Shown here piece by piece: positions 18,205 through 27,282 of a DNA stretch of 64,000 bases. The stretch is from positions 186,001-250,000 of the forward strand of contig NZ_BSKJ01000007.1 of NCBI RefSeq assembly GCF_030159595.1. Direction: 5' to 3'. The DNA comes from Pseudomonas putida. GTDB taxonomy: Bacteria > Pseudomonadota > Gammaproteobacteria > Pseudomonadales > Pseudomonadaceae. The position numbers and the translations under genes were made by a program. Positions within the stretch are counted from its first letter, which is position 1; every line of letters starts with the position of its first letter. Below the pieces are notes generated by a model. It did no database searches. It saw nothing but the letters and a program-made list of their open reading frames with translations, and was not told where the DNA came from.

Positions 18205-19719
18205 TCACGCTTGCGTGGCCTTGCGCAGGGGCACTTCGCGCAGCAGCCAGGACAGTACGAAGGCCAGGCTGGTAATGCCACAAGCCAACAGGAACACACC
18301 GTGCATGGCACCGGAAAACGCCTGCAGGTAGCGCTGCTGCAGGACAGCGGGCAGGGCGTGTACGGCGGTTGGCGACAGGCTCGCGGCGCCCCCGGCGCTT
18401 GTAGCGAAGTCACTGCCCAGGCCATCGAGCAAGGCATGTGAGAACAACGCGCCGAACAGCGATACGCCAATGGCACCGCCAATCGAGCGGAACAAGGTGG
18501 CTCCGGAAGTGGCCACGCCCATGTGGCGCGGTTCGACGCTGTTTTGCACGGCCAGAATCAGCACCTGCATGACCATGCCCAGACCGGCACCCAGCAGGCC
18601 CATGTACAGGTTCATCAACGCCATGGAGGTATCCAGCTCCAGTCGGCTGAGCAAGCCCAAGGCAATGACTTGCAGCAGGGTGCCAACGATCGGGAACACC
18701 CGGTAACGCCCCCAGCGGCTGATGAGTCGGCCGGTAATCGCCGACACCACCAGCAGGCCACCCATCAGCGGCAGCATCTGCAGCCCCGCACGGGTGGGTG
18801 TGGCGTTCTTCACCACCTGCATGTACAGCGGCAGGAAGGTGATCGCGCCGAACAGCGACACCCCGACAATGAAGCCGATCAGCCCGGCAAGCACGAAGGT
18901 GCGGTGGCGGAACAGGTGCAACGGCATGATCGGCTCGGCCGCGCGACGTTGCTCCAGGACGAAGCCGACCAGGCCGATCAGGGCGAACAGCGACAGGCAC
19001 AGCATGTCCAGCGATTGCCACGCCAGCAGGCTGCCGCCGAGGCTGGTGACAAGTACCACGGCGCCCAGCGCCACGGTAAGGAAGAACGCGCCAATGTAGT
19101 CCACCGTATGGCGGACCAGGGCCACATGTGGGCGGAACACGCTGCCGATCACCAACAGCGCCAGCAGGCCCAGGGGCAGGTTTATGTAGAAAATCCAGTG
19201 CCACGACAGGTGTTCGACCAGAAAGCCGCCGATCAGCGGCCCCACCACCGTGGCCAGGCCGAATACACCGCCGAACAGGCCTTGGTAGCGCCCCCGCTCA
19301 GCGGGTGGAATGACATCACCGATGGCCGCCATCGCCACCACCATCAGGCCGCCACCTCCCAGCCCCTGCAGGGTACGGAAGGCGATCAGTTGGGCCATCG
19401 TCTGTGCCGCGCCACACAGCGCCGAGCCCAGCAGGAACAGCACGATGGCGACCTGAAGCACGCGCTTGCGGCCGAATTGGTCGCCGAATTTTCCATATAA
19501 CGGCACCACCACCGTGGACGCCAGCAGATAGGTGGTGACCACCCAGGACAGCCAGCGCAAACCACCGAGGTCGCTGACGATGGTCGGCAGCGCGGTTGAG
19601 ACGATGGTCTGGTCGAGGGCTGCGAGGAACATCACCAGCATCAGGGCTGCCAGCAGCAGCGGGATGGAGGTTTGCGCGTCCGTTGCGGCGGGGGAGGTAT
19701 CAGTTGATATAGGTTGCAC
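18205..19719 (-). CDS. EmrB/QacA-type MFS multidrug efflux transporter (DHA2, 14 TM)
   Basis: 504 residues. The TM1 signature LAALDQTIVSTALPTIVSDL, the loop YGKFGDQFGRKRVL and the motif C-like segment GPLIGGFLVEHLSWHWIFYINLP identify the DHA2 family. GTG 19719 is chosen because GAGGT overlaps the TetR stop (TGAGGTAAG) at ideal spacing. An ATG at 19758 would lie inside the tetR gene without a clear ribosome binding site. It is probably co-transcribed with and repressed by the TetR gene. Substrates cannot be predicted. Confidence 0.88.
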   Translation of the reverse strand: MQPISTDTSPAATDAQTSIPLLLAALMLVMFLAALDQTIVSTALPTIVSDLGGLRWLSWVVTTYLLASTVVVPLYGKFGDQFGRKRVLQVAIVLFLLGSALCGAAQTMAQLIAFRTLQGLGGGGLMVVAMAAIGDVIPPAERGRYQGLFGGVFGLATVVGPLIGGFLVEHLSWHWIFYINLPLGLLALLVIGSVFRPHVALVRHTVDYIGAFFLTVALGAVVLVTSLGGSLLAWQSLDMLCLSLFALIGLVGFVLEQRRAAEPIMPLHLFRHRTFVLAGLIGFIVGVSLFGAITFLPLYMQVVKNATPTRAGLQMLPLMGGLLVVSAITGRLISRWGRYRVFPIVGTLLQVIALGLLSRLELDTSMALMNLYMGLLGAGLGMVMQVLILAVQNSVEPRHMGVATSGATLFRSIGGAIGVSLFGALFSHALLDGLGSDFATSAGGAASLSPTAVHALPAVLQQRYLQAFSGAMHGVFLLACGITSLAFVLSWLLREVPLRKATQA

Positions 19720-19729
19720 GCGGCTTACC

Positions 19730-20398
19730 TCAACTTGGTGCGGCGTTTGCTTGAGCATGCTGTTGGCCGGCGTCCTGCAGGCCCGCCAGGGCAAAGCGGT
19801 ACAGCTGGGCCGCAACGGTCTCGACGGGCATTTGTAGAATCTCGTGCAGCGCCCCGGAGCCGCCGCGCGGGCCGATCAACAGCATCGCCCAGGGCGCGGT
19901 GACGCAGAGGATGCAGCGGGTCAGGGCCGGGTCGTCCACCGGGATGGCGCTGATTTCGCTGAACAACCCCTTGAGCAGTGACAGCCGCAGTGGTGCGGCG
20001 GCTTGCAAATGCGCCTGGCCATGTGGGCTGGGGGCGAGGATTTCTGCGGCCAGTACCCGCAAGTGCCAGTTGTCCCGGGCCGAAGTGGCCTTGTGCACCA
20101 CCAGTTCCACCAGCACGCGCAGCTTTTCGGCGGGTGTCTGGCTGCCTTGGGTGATGCGTTGCAGGTCGCTGAGGTCGAGGAAGCGCTGCCGGGCTTCGTC
20201 GAGCACGGCCAGGTACAGGCCATTGCGGCTGCCGAAGTGGTAGTTGATGGAGGCCAGGTCGACCTCAGCCTCGGCCGCGACGGCCTTGTTGCTGGTTTCG
20301 GCATAGCCCAGCGCGGCGAACAGTTCGCCGGCGGCTTCGAGGATGCGCGTGCGGGTGACGGCGCCGTCCTTGCGGGGTTCTCGGGGGGCTGCGGACAT
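19730..20398 (-). CDS. TetR-family repressor (CecR-like)
   Basis: 222 residues. The N-terminal helix-turn-helix (TRTRILEAAGELFAALGYAETSNKAVAAEA, then VDLASINYHFGSRNGLY) is followed by a ligand domain resembling the CecR C-terminal family. The start is taken at ATG 20398; a TTG at 20443 is possible but would reach the palindrome. First gene of an operon with the MFS pump. Self-regulation through the palindrome at 20448-20468 is likely. Confidence 0.87.
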   Translation of the reverse strand: MSAAPREPRKDGAVTRTRILEAAGELFAALGYAETSNKAVAAEAEVDLASINYHFGSRNGLYLAVLDEARQRFLDLSDLQRITQGSQTPAEKLRVLVELVVHKATSARDNWHLRVLAAEILAPSPHGQAHLQAAAPLRLSLLKGLFSEISAIPVDDPALTRCILCVTAPWAMLLIGPRGGSGALHEILQMPVETVAAQLYRFALAGLQDAGQQHAQANAAPS

Positions 20399-20447
20399 GG
20401 AGGGTGCTCTGCGGGCCAAGGGTATGGGCAAAGCGTGGTGCAAGCTT

Positions 20448-20468
20448 AATTTAAAATCAATTTAAATT
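20448..20468. promoter_or_regulatory. AT-rich palindrome, candidate TetR operator
   Basis: AATTTAAA (20448-20455) and TTTAAATT (20461-20468) form perfect 8-bp arms around a 5-bp spacer. It lies 50 bp before the tetR start in an otherwise GC-rich genome, where the -10 region would be expected. Confidence 0.6.
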
Positions 20469-20499
20469 TAATTTATGTGCCGGATGGTCTTTCACCATT

Positions 20500-20532
20500 C
20501 TTGCAGGAGCAGCGCGAGGCTGCTCCTGCAAG
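20500..20532. terminator. Strong hairpin downstream of cptA
   Basis: Perfect 14-bp arms (20500-20513 and 20519-20532) flank a 5-nt loop just beyond the cptA stop (minus strand). No T-run follows, so it may be a terminator of Rho-assisted type or a mini-REP. Confidence 0.5.
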
Positions 20533-20539
20533 TGCCGGG

Positions 20540-22294
20540 TCATTGCCGGTTGCTGGCTGTTTCCTGTACCCGCTCAGCCTTGTCCAGCGGCAGGCGGTCG
20601 AATTCGCGCAAGCCATCCTTGCGGTATGGGTCGCCAATCCAGCGCGGTGCCACCACAAACTGCGGGCTCACCAGGCTCTTGGCCGGCTCATAGCGGTCGT
20701 AGCTCAACCCGGCCAGGTCGGACAGGGTATGGATCAGGTGCGAGCTGCTGTACGGGCGGCTGGCCATCGCCTGCAAGTCGCGTGGGTGCTCGGCCTGCCA
20801 GCTGGGCGAGGTCCACAGCAGGAACGGGATGGTGTACATCGGCCGGGTGGGTGCGCCTTCGTTGCGCCCCAGGCGGTCGTGGTTGCCGGAGCTGTACACG
20901 TCTTCGCCATGGTCGGACAGGTACACCAGGAAGCCATTGGGGTTACCGGCCGAGTAACGCTTGATCAGGCTCGATACCACATAATCGTTGTAGCGCACCG
21001 CGTTGTCGTAGAAGTTGTAGGTCGTGACCTGGTCTGGCGTCAGTTTGGCCGGCACGCCCTGGTCGTTGGTGAAGTGCGCGTAATCGTTCGGGTAGCGGAA
21101 GCGGTAATCCATGTGCGTGCCAAGCAGGTGCACGATGATGAACTTGTTCGGCGCAGGGTCTTGCAGGGCCTTCTCGAACGGCGCCAGCACCACGTCATCG
21201 TACTGGCTGGCATTCTGGTTGCGCTGGTTGTTCAGGTACACCGGCGCGTCCGTCTGCTGCGAGAAGGTGGTGAGCATGGTGTTGCGCTTGGTCATGGTCT
21301 GCTGGTTGGTGATCCAGAAGGTCTTGTAGCCTGCCTGTTTCATCAGGTTGATCAGCGACGGGTCGGTGAGGAAGCGGTCCGGGTTCTGCTCGTCGCCGAA
21401 GGTGAGGATCTGCTGCATCACTTCAATCGTGTACGGGCGTGGCGATACCACGTCGCGGAACACCGTCAGGCCCTTGTCGCTGGCGGCCAGCGCGTCGAGG
21501 TTGGGCGTGGTGTCGCGGTTATAGCCATACAGGTGCATATGCTCGCGGGTGGTGGACTCGCCCAGTACCAGCACCAGGGTACGGGGTGCCGTTCCGCTGT
21601 TGTCACGCAGGTTTTGCAGCGGCGGCAACGCGGCGTTCTGGGCAAGCAGTTCCTGCATGTTGTCCAGTTGCTGGCGGTACTGCCGGTAACCGACCAGCAA
21701 CTGCCAGGGCACGGCGGGTTCCATGCGCTGCTGCACTTTTTCGGCGGCATCGGCGAAGCTGCGTTCCTGGGTGACCATCTGTTTGTAGAACGGATACACC
21801 AGGTTGGCTATCAGCAACAGCGCGACCACCGGCAGGCGGCTGCGCAGGGGCAGGGTGACTGGGCGCACGCGCTTCCATAGCAGCACTGCAACCAGCGTGT
21901 ACAGCAACAACGCCAGGCCCAGCCACACGCTGAAGTACTGGCTGAAGTATTCACCGGCTTCGGCGGTGTTGGACTCGAACATCACGAAGATGACGCTTTG
22001 CGAGAACTCCTGGCGATAGATGCCGAAGTAGCTCAAGCCCACCAGCGATGCTCCCCACAGCACCAGGCCGATGACAGCTGCAGTGGCGCGGGTGAAGCGC
22101 GGCACCAGCAACACGGGGGCCAGCCACAGGCTACTGAGGAAGAACGCATCACGAAAACCGGCAAAACCGGTAGTCCCGCTGAACAGCAACAACGCCTGGG
22201 TTACACCCGAAAAGTACCAGAAAAACAGCAAAAGCCGGCCCAAGCCGGCCCAGTCCACGCGCTTGTGCGCGGCGGGGGATGTAGTGTGTGACAC
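20540..22294 (-). CDS. cptA: Phosphoethanolamine transferase CptA
   Basis: 584 residues, inner membrane. Five N-terminal transmembrane helices (about 20-165) are followed by a periplasmic alkaline-phosphatase-like sulfatase domain. The nucleophile region LGESTTREHMHLYGY lies at about 244-258, and zinc-site residues appear in YLSDHGEDVYSSGNHDRLG. The family transfers phosphoethanolamine from phosphatidylethanolamine to lipid A or core sugars, and the core-heptose enzyme CptA fits best. The start is GTG 22294 with GAGG 6 bp upstream. Single-gene unit. No PmrAB-type regulator is nearby. Confidence 0.88.
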   Translation of the reverse strand: MSHTTSPAAHKRVDWAGLGRLLLFFWYFSGVTQALLLFSGTTGFAGFRDAFFLSSLWLAPVLLVPRFTRATAAVIGLVLWGASLVGLSYFGIYRQEFSQSVIFVMFESNTAEAGEYFSQYFSVWLGLALLLYTLVAVLLWKRVRPVTLPLRSRLPVVALLLIANLVYPFYKQMVTQERSFADAAEKVQQRMEPAVPWQLLVGYRQYRQQLDNMQELLAQNAALPPLQNLRDNSGTAPRTLVLVLGESTTREHMHLYGYNRDTTPNLDALAASDKGLTVFRDVVSPRPYTIEVMQQILTFGDEQNPDRFLTDPSLINLMKQAGYKTFWITNQQTMTKRNTMLTTFSQQTDAPVYLNNQRNQNASQYDDVVLAPFEKALQDPAPNKFIIVHLLGTHMDYRFRYPNDYAHFTNDQGVPAKLTPDQVTTYNFYDNAVRYNDYVVSSLIKRYSAGNPNGFLVYLSDHGEDVYSSGNHDRLGRNEGAPTRPMYTIPFLLWTSPSWQAEHPRDLQAMASRPYSSSHLIHTLSDLAGLSYDRYEPAKSLVSPQFVVAPRWIGDPYRKDGLREFDRLPLDKAERVQETASNRQ

Positions 22295-22443
22295 GTATGC
22301 CTCGTCGTACCTTGGTAGCCAGCAGATGTGCTGTGGCCAGAAAGGGTGTGACGCTAATCTGCGGACTGTGAAAATAACGTCAACAAGGCGATGAACATGG
22401 CGTCAATGCTGGCTTCCCAAGGCGCAGGCTTGTCAATACAATC

Positions 22444-22463
22444 GAGATGAATTCTTATTTGCA
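22444..22463. promoter_or_regulatory. Candidate Fur box before the ECF sigma gene
   Basis: On the minus strand the sequence reads TGCAAATAAGAATTCATCTC, similar to Pseudomonas Fur sites (GCAAATGAGAATCATT-like). It lies 23 bp upstream of the sigma factor start, where Fur would block transcription in iron-replete cells. Identified by eye only. Confidence 0.5.
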
Positions 22464-22486
22464 TCGCCCGCCAGCAGGGAGAGGGA

Positions 22487-23002
22487 ATGTCCATAACGGC
22501 CTCCGACGCAGCACCCCATGAGCATCTGCACGCACTTTATCGTGACCACAACAGCTGGCTACATGGCTGGTTGCGCCATCGGCTGAGTAACTCCGCCGAT
22601 GCGGCGGACCTTGCCCAGGACACGTTCGTCCGTGTGCTCCTGGCCCGGTCATCCGGCACTTTGCAGGAGCCCCGCCGGTACCTGGCGACCATTGCGCGTG
22701 GCTTGGTCATTGATCTGTATCGGCGCCGCAGCCTGGAGCAGGCTTACCTCGATGCGCTCATGTCGCGCCCGGAACTGCATGCGCCTTCGGCGGAGACCCG
22801 CGCACTGATCCTCGACAGCCTGCTGGCCATCGACCGTCTGCTCGATGGCCTGGGCGCGCGTACCCGGCAGATTTTTCTCGCCGTGCAACTTGACGGGCTC
22901 AGTTACGAAAAAACCGCCGAACGCTGCGGGGTTTCGGTCAGCACGGTTCGCAAGCACCTGGCCAGGGGCCTGATGCACTGCCTGCTGCTGGATGAAACAT
23001 GA
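22487..23002 (+). CDS. FecI-type ECF RNA polymerase sigma factor
   Basis: 171 residues. Region 2 (SNSADAADLAQDTFVRVLLARS) binds core polymerase and the -10 element. Region 4 (RQIFLAVQLDGLSYEKTAERCGVSVSTVRKHLARGL) binds the -35 element. This is the iron-starvation sigma group. GAGAGGG precedes ATG 22487. Its last codons overlap the fecR start (ATGA). It should direct transcription of the TonB receptor gene downstream when the receptor signals through FecR. Confidence 0.93.
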   Translation: MSITASDAAPHEHLHALYRDHNSWLHGWLRHRLSNSADAADLAQDTFVRVLLARSSGTLQEPRRYLATIARGLVIDLYRRRSLEQAYLDALMSRPELHAPSAETRALILDSLLAIDRLLDGLGARTRQIFLAVQLDGLSYEKTAERCGVSVSTVRKHLARGLMHCLLLDET

Positions 23003-23922
23003 AGCGTGTCCTGGCCCAGGCGGTGGACTGGTATGTGAGGTTGCATGACAGCGCTGCCAGCGATAGCACACGCAGTGAGTGGCGTGCCTGGCTGGCGGCG
23101 GACCCGCAGCATGCCCGCGCCTGGCAGCGTATCGAGCAATTGCAACAGCGCCTGGGCCAGGCCCCGGCAGGCCTTGCGGGCGCAACCCTGGAACAGGCGC
23201 GGCAACAGCGTCGCGCAGCGATGAAAATGCTGGCCTTGCTGCTGGGGGTGGGGGTAGTCGGTTGGCGGGGCTATCAAGTCTCGCCCTGGCGCGCAGATTA
23301 CAGCACGGGTGTGGGGCTGCGTCGCCACTTCACCCTGGTCGATGGAAGCCGGCTGGTGCTGGGTACCGATTCGCGGGTGGATGTGCAGTTCGACGGCCTG
23401 CAGCGCCTGATCCTGTTGCGACAGGGCGAGGTTCTGGTCGAGACGGCCAAGGATGCGCGTCCGCTCAGCGTGCAAACCGCCGAAGGCCGTGTGCTGGCCT
23501 TGGGCACGCGCTTTACCGTGCGCCAGGGCGCAGGCATCTCGCGGGTCACGGTCGAAGCCCATGCGGTCGAGGTGCAGCCGCGACTGGCCACTGGGCAAAT
23601 CTTGCGTATTGAAGCAGGGCAGGCGTCAAGTTTTACCGCTGACACGCTCGGGCCGTTGTTGCCGGCCGTGGCGCAAGGCTCGGCGTGGACGCAAGGCATG
23701 CTGGTGGTGGTCGACTGGCGGTTGGCGGATGTACTGGCCGAACTGTCCCGCTATCGACCGGGTTACCTGGGTTGTGCGCCGGAGGTTGCCGGGTTGCGAC
23801 TGTCGGGCACGTTCCTGCTGGATGACAGCGAGGGTGTCCTGGCCAACCTTGAAGACTCCCTGCCTGTGCGGGTACGCCGCCTGACCCGCTACTGGGTGCG
23901 GGTCGAAGGCAAAGCGGCCTGA
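22999..23922 (+). CDS. FecR-type anti-sigma/sigma regulator
   Basis: 307 residues. The N-terminal cytoplasmic DUF4880 region (AVDWYVRLHDSAASDSTRSEW, then WLAADPQHARAWQRIEQL) contacts the sigma factor. A single transmembrane helix (MLALLLGVGVVGW, about 76-90) leads to the periplasmic FecR domain (FTLVDGSRLVLGTDSRVDVQF) that meets the receptor's signalling domain. Translationally coupled to the sigma gene. Expected to be cleaved and release the sigma factor on ligand binding, by analogy with FpvR/FoxR. Confidence 0.92.
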   Translation: MKRVLAQAVDWYVRLHDSAASDSTRSEWRAWLAADPQHARAWQRIEQLQQRLGQAPAGLAGATLEQARQQRRAAMKMLALLLGVGVVGWRGYQVSPWRADYSTGVGLRRHFTLVDGSRLVLGTDSRVDVQFDGLQRLILLRQGEVLVETAKDARPLSVQTAEGRVLALGTRFTVRQGAGISRVTVEAHAVEVQPRLATGQILRIEAGQASSFTADTLGPLLPAVAQGSAWTQGMLVVVDWRLADVLAELSRYRPGYLGCAPEVAGLRLSGTFLLDDSEGVLANLEDSLPVRVRRLTRYWVRVEGKAA

Positions 23923-24026
23923 AAATTTTCTGCATGGAGGGGTAACAGATTTCATTTCCTGTTTCGGCTCTACCTGCACATGCGCATCAGACGCAGCTAT
24001 TGCCAACCTTGTACAGGATCCTCTAC

Positions 24027-26435
24027 ATGCACATACGCCCCTCTCTTCTTGCCCTGGGCCTGACCGGTTCGTTGTGGGTGGTGACGCCCGCCTGGGCCAT
24101 CGCCTACGACATCCCGGCGGGTAGCCTGGCGGCTTCACTCAGCCAGTTCGCCGCCGCGAGTGGGGTGATGATCACGTTCAGTTCGCAAGACACTGACGGC
24201 CTGCGCTCCCCTGGCCTGCAAGGTGATTACGAACTGGAACAAGGCTTCGCCCGCCTGTTGCAAGGCAGCGGCCTGCGCGTGGTGCAGGCTGGCGAGAAGC
24301 GCTATGTGCTGGGCAGGGCAGACAACAGTGGGGCCATGGAGCTGGGCGCTACCACCATCAATGCAGCGGGCCAGGGTGCCACCACGGAAGGGACCGGCGC
24401 CTACACCACCGGCTCCAGCAACAGCGCGACCAAGCTGGGGCTGTCGCTGCGCGAGACCCCGCAGACCGTCAGCGTGATGACCCGCCAGCGCATCGAAGAC
24501 CAGCAGTTGAACACCCTCAGTGACGTGCTCAAGCAAACCCCTGGCCTGAACGTGCAGAACATCGACAGCGAGCGGGTCAACATCTACTCGCGTGGCTATT
24601 CGATCGACAGCTACCAGTTCGACGGTATTCCCACCACCTTGATCGTGCAAACCAGCGCCAGCCCGCAAAGCATGATCGACACGTCCATCTATGACCGGGT
24701 CGAGATCGTTCGGGGCGCCACCGGCCTGATGACCGGGGCCGGCGACCCCTCGGGCAGTGTCAACCTGATCCGCAAGCGGCCGACGGCGGACTTCCACGGC
24801 TCGGTCAGCGCCGGGGCGGGGTCTTGGGACACCTATCGCAGCGAAGTCGATGTATCCGGCCCGTTGACCGCCGATGCCCGCCTGCGTGGCCGTGCCGTGG
24901 TGGCTTACCAGCAAGGCAACAGCTACATCGACCATTACCAGCAGGAAAAGCAGACCTACTACGGCATCCTTGAAGCGGACCTCACCGACAGTACCCTGCT
25001 GACGGTTGGTTTCGATTACCAGAAGAACGACCCTAGAGGGGTTTCGTTCGCCAGCTTCCCGTTGTTCTACGATGACGGCGAGCAGACCGACTTTTCCCGC
25101 TCGACCAATGCCGCCTCGCGCTGGAGCTATCGCCAGCAAAACACCCTCAATACCTTCGCCACCCTGGAGCAGGGCCTGGTCAACGACTGGAAGCTGAAGG
25201 TGTCGGTAAACAACATGTACAGCACCCGTGATTACTCGCTGGCGTCTGCCAGTGGCGGTTTCCCCAACAAGCAAACCGGGGAGGGGGCTTACCTGTATGG
25301 CGGTGATGGCTATGGCTCGCAACGTCAGTTGGGTATAGATGCCATCGTTCAGGGGCCGTTCCAGTTGCTGGGGCGCCAGCACGAACTGTTGGTCGGCGTG
25401 AGCGGCTCGGAGTTTCACGACTACAGCAACCCGGACGACGATGACCTGGAATTGAAGCCGGTCAATATCTACGACTGGGACAACAACACCGACCGCCCGG
25501 TCTCGGTGGGCAAGCTGATGAACGATGACACCACCATCCGCCAGGATGCCGCGTACATGGTGGCGCGTTTCAAGCCGACCGACGACCTGTCACTGATATT
25601 GGGCGCGCGTGTCGGCGATTACAGCTACAAGAAAAAAGCCATCTACAACGCGCCCTACACCCGTTCGACCAACCATCAGGCAACGCGTGAGTCCGGTTTT
25701 GTCACGCCCTACGCGGGCGTGGTTTACGACCTGAATGCGCAGCATTCGGTGTATGCCAGCTACACCAAGATCTACAAACCACAGTCGCTGCGCGACAGCA
25801 GTGGCGCCACGCTGGAGCCGCGCGAAGGCGACAACTATGAAATCGGCCTGAAAAGCGAGCTGCTGGACGGGCGTGTCAACACGGCCATTGCCCTTTACCA
25901 GATCAAGCAGGACAACCTGGGCGTGCTCAGTGGCGGTTTCGTCGAGGGGACTGATCGTGAGCGCGCCTACAAGGCGGTGTCCGGTGCCACCACACGCGGT
26001 ATCGACCTGGAAATCTTCGGCGAGATCACGCCCGGCTGGAACGTCACCGCAAGCTACAGCCACAGCCTGACCAAGGATGCGGACCACGAGCGCATCAACA
26101 CCATCGCACCGGCGAACATGGTCAAACTGTGGACCACCTACCGCCTGCCGGGCGAACTCAATCGCCTGACGGTCGGTGGCGGCATGAACTGGCAAAGCGG
26201 CCTGAGCCTGACCGATGCACCGTGGCAGATCGGCCATACGGTCAAGGCGACCCAGGACGATTACGCAGTGTTCAACCTGATGGCGCGCTACGACGTGAGC
26301 CAGAACCTGACCGCGACCGTGAACGTCAACAACCTGTTCGACAAGCAATACCTCAGCGCGCTGGACCCGACCTTCTACACCGGGTTCTATGGCGAGCCGC
26401 GCAATGTGATGTTCAGTACCAAGTACAGTTTCTGA
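24027..26435 (+). CDS. TonB-dependent ferric-siderophore receptor with STN signalling domain
   Basis: About 802 residues from ATG 24027 (a TTG at 24000 is possible). The signal peptide ends at TPAWA. The STN domain (about 28-100, YDIPAGSLAASLSQFAAASG) marks a transducer that signals through FecR. The plug domain starts near LRETPQTVSVMTRQRIEDQQ and contains GATGLMTGAGDPSGSVNLIRK. A 22-strand barrel ends in phenylalanine (KYSF), as required by the BAM machinery. It resembles FpvA/FoxA-type hydroxamate receptors, but the cognate siderophore cannot be assigned. It is 104 bp after fecR, so it probably has its own ECF promoter. Confidence 0.92.
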   Translation: MHIRPSLLALGLTGSLWVVTPAWAIAYDIPAGSLAASLSQFAAASGVMITFSSQDTDGLRSPGLQGDYELEQGFARLLQGSGLRVVQAGEKRYVLGRADNSGAMELGATTINAAGQGATTEGTGAYTTGSSNSATKLGLSLRETPQTVSVMTRQRIEDQQLNTLSDVLKQTPGLNVQNIDSERVNIYSRGYSIDSYQFDGIPTTLIVQTSASPQSMIDTSIYDRVEIVRGATGLMTGAGDPSGSVNLIRKRPTADFHGSVSAGAGSWDTYRSEVDVSGPLTADARLRGRAVVAYQQGNSYIDHYQQEKQTYYGILEADLTDSTLLTVGFDYQKNDPRGVSFASFPLFYDDGEQTDFSRSTNAASRWSYRQQNTLNTFATLEQGLVNDWKLKVSVNNMYSTRDYSLASASGGFPNKQTGEGAYLYGGDGYGSQRQLGIDAIVQGPFQLLGRQHELLVGVSGSEFHDYSNPDDDDLELKPVNIYDWDNNTDRPVSVGKLMNDDTTIRQDAAYMVARFKPTDDLSLILGARVGDYSYKKKAIYNAPYTRSTNHQATRESGFVTPYAGVVYDLNAQHSVYASYTKIYKPQSLRDSSGATLEPREGDNYEIGLKSELLDGRVNTAIALYQIKQDNLGVLSGGFVEGTDRERAYKAVSGATTRGIDLEIFGEITPGWNVTASYSHSLTKDADHERINTIAPANMVKLWTTYRLPGELNRLTVGGGMNWQSGLSLTDAPWQIGHTVKATQDDYAVFNLMARYDVSQNLTATVNVNNLFDKQYLSALDPTFYTGFYGEPRNVMFSTKYSF

Positions 26436-26523
26436 GCCAGGAATTGACGCAAGGTGCGCAATGCGCAGCCTGCACGGGTATGATGTTGTCAGTAAAAACC
26501 GCACTGACAGGCCGCGTGGATAA

Positions 26524-26679
26524 ATGAACCGTCGCAAGAAGATCAAGCAGCTATTGGAAGCGCATGCCAAAAAGGCCAATGCCAAACTGGCGCCGCGCAA
26601 GCCCAAGTACATCTGCAAGGCAGACCGCCTGAAGATGGAGGCCGAGGCGGCGGGGGACAGCCCTCAGCTGGCCGACTGA
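26524..26679 (+). CDS. Small basic protein, DUF2986-like (51 aa)
   Basis: 51 codons from ATG 26524 to TGA 26679. The protein is very basic (MNRRKKIKQLLEAHAKKANA, then APRKPKYICKADRLKMEAEA) and matches the pattern of the small DUF2986 family of gamma-proteobacteria. No strong ribosome binding site is visible. Function unknown. A REP element lies 9 bp after the stop. Confidence 0.72.
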   Translation: MNRRKKIKQLLEAHAKKANAKLAPRKPKYICKADRLKMEAEAAGDSPQLAD

Positions 26680-26687
26680 AACGGACG

Positions 26688-26727
26688 TGTAGGCGCGGCC
26701 TTGTGTCGCGAGCGGGCCGCTCCTACA
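26688..26727. repeat. REP-like palindrome
   Basis: TGTAGG...CCTACA outer arms with GCGGCC/GGCCGC inner arms around a TCGCGAG core, of the kind scattered in P. putida intergenic DNA. It lies between two convergent genes and could stop transcription. Confidence 0.65.
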
Positions 26728-26742
26728 GGGATCGCGTCGGCT

Positions 26743-27099
26743 TTAGCGGCGGTAGTAACGGTGGTCGTCATAGTGACGCTGGTGCATCGCCCGTTCATGG
26801 CGACGCTCCCAGTCACGGCGGCGTTCCCAGTCCCGTCGGGCTTGTTCACGCCGCCACTGCTCACGGCGCCAGTCGCTTCGGTGGTCATGCCAGCGGTCGT
26901 CATCGTGCGCCAGCAGCGTGGCCGGCTGTTCGACGGCTACATTGGCCACGCTCGACCAGGGGTTGCCGACAGGTTGCAACGGTGACTGAACCGCCGGGGT
27001 CGCCACCACCGGTGCTTTCATTTGTGTTGCCGATGCCGAACCCACTGCCGCGAACGAGAACAGGCCGAGCAGCACCAACCTTGCGACATGTATTTTCAT
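26743..27099 (-). CDS. Exported Arg/His-rich hypothetical protein
   Basis: 118 residues from ATG 27099. The signal peptide (LVLLGLFSFAAVGSASA) has likely cleavage near residue 23. A Pro/Val linker follows, then a highly charged helical C-terminus with repeats of the type RRDWERRRDWERRHERA and many His/Tyr residues (HYDDHRYYRR). Such basic periplasmic proteins may bind metals or nucleic acid, but no function is established here. Longer in-frame starts upstream have no signal-peptide logic. Confidence 0.75.
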   Translation of the reverse strand: MKIHVARLVLLGLFSFAAVGSASATQMKAPVVATPAVQSPLQPVGNPWSSVANVAVEQPATLLAHDDDRWHDHRSDWRREQWRREQARRDWERRRDWERRHERAMHQRHYDDHRYYRR

Positions 27100-27282
27100 G
27101 AGCGAAGCCAACCTCTGATAACAATTGAGCCATCTGGCCAGCAGGTGTGGGGCGAACCTTGTTTCGCGAGCCGCTACCTTTCTGTGCCTGCGAAATAGAC
27201 CCGCCATCGAGAAAAAGTTCGCTGCGGCAACAACTTGTAGAACATTTGCACACACCTGACGCGCCTGCGCTGCTTACCCCCG

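Noticed and set aside
20477..21880. Plus-strand frame of 467 codons opposite cptA
   Set aside because: cptA shows clear catalytic motifs and membrane helices; this frame is its shadow.
24135..25418. Antisense frame of 427 codons inside the TonB receptor gene
   Set aside because: The receptor frame is conserved throughout; the antisense product has no recognisable features.
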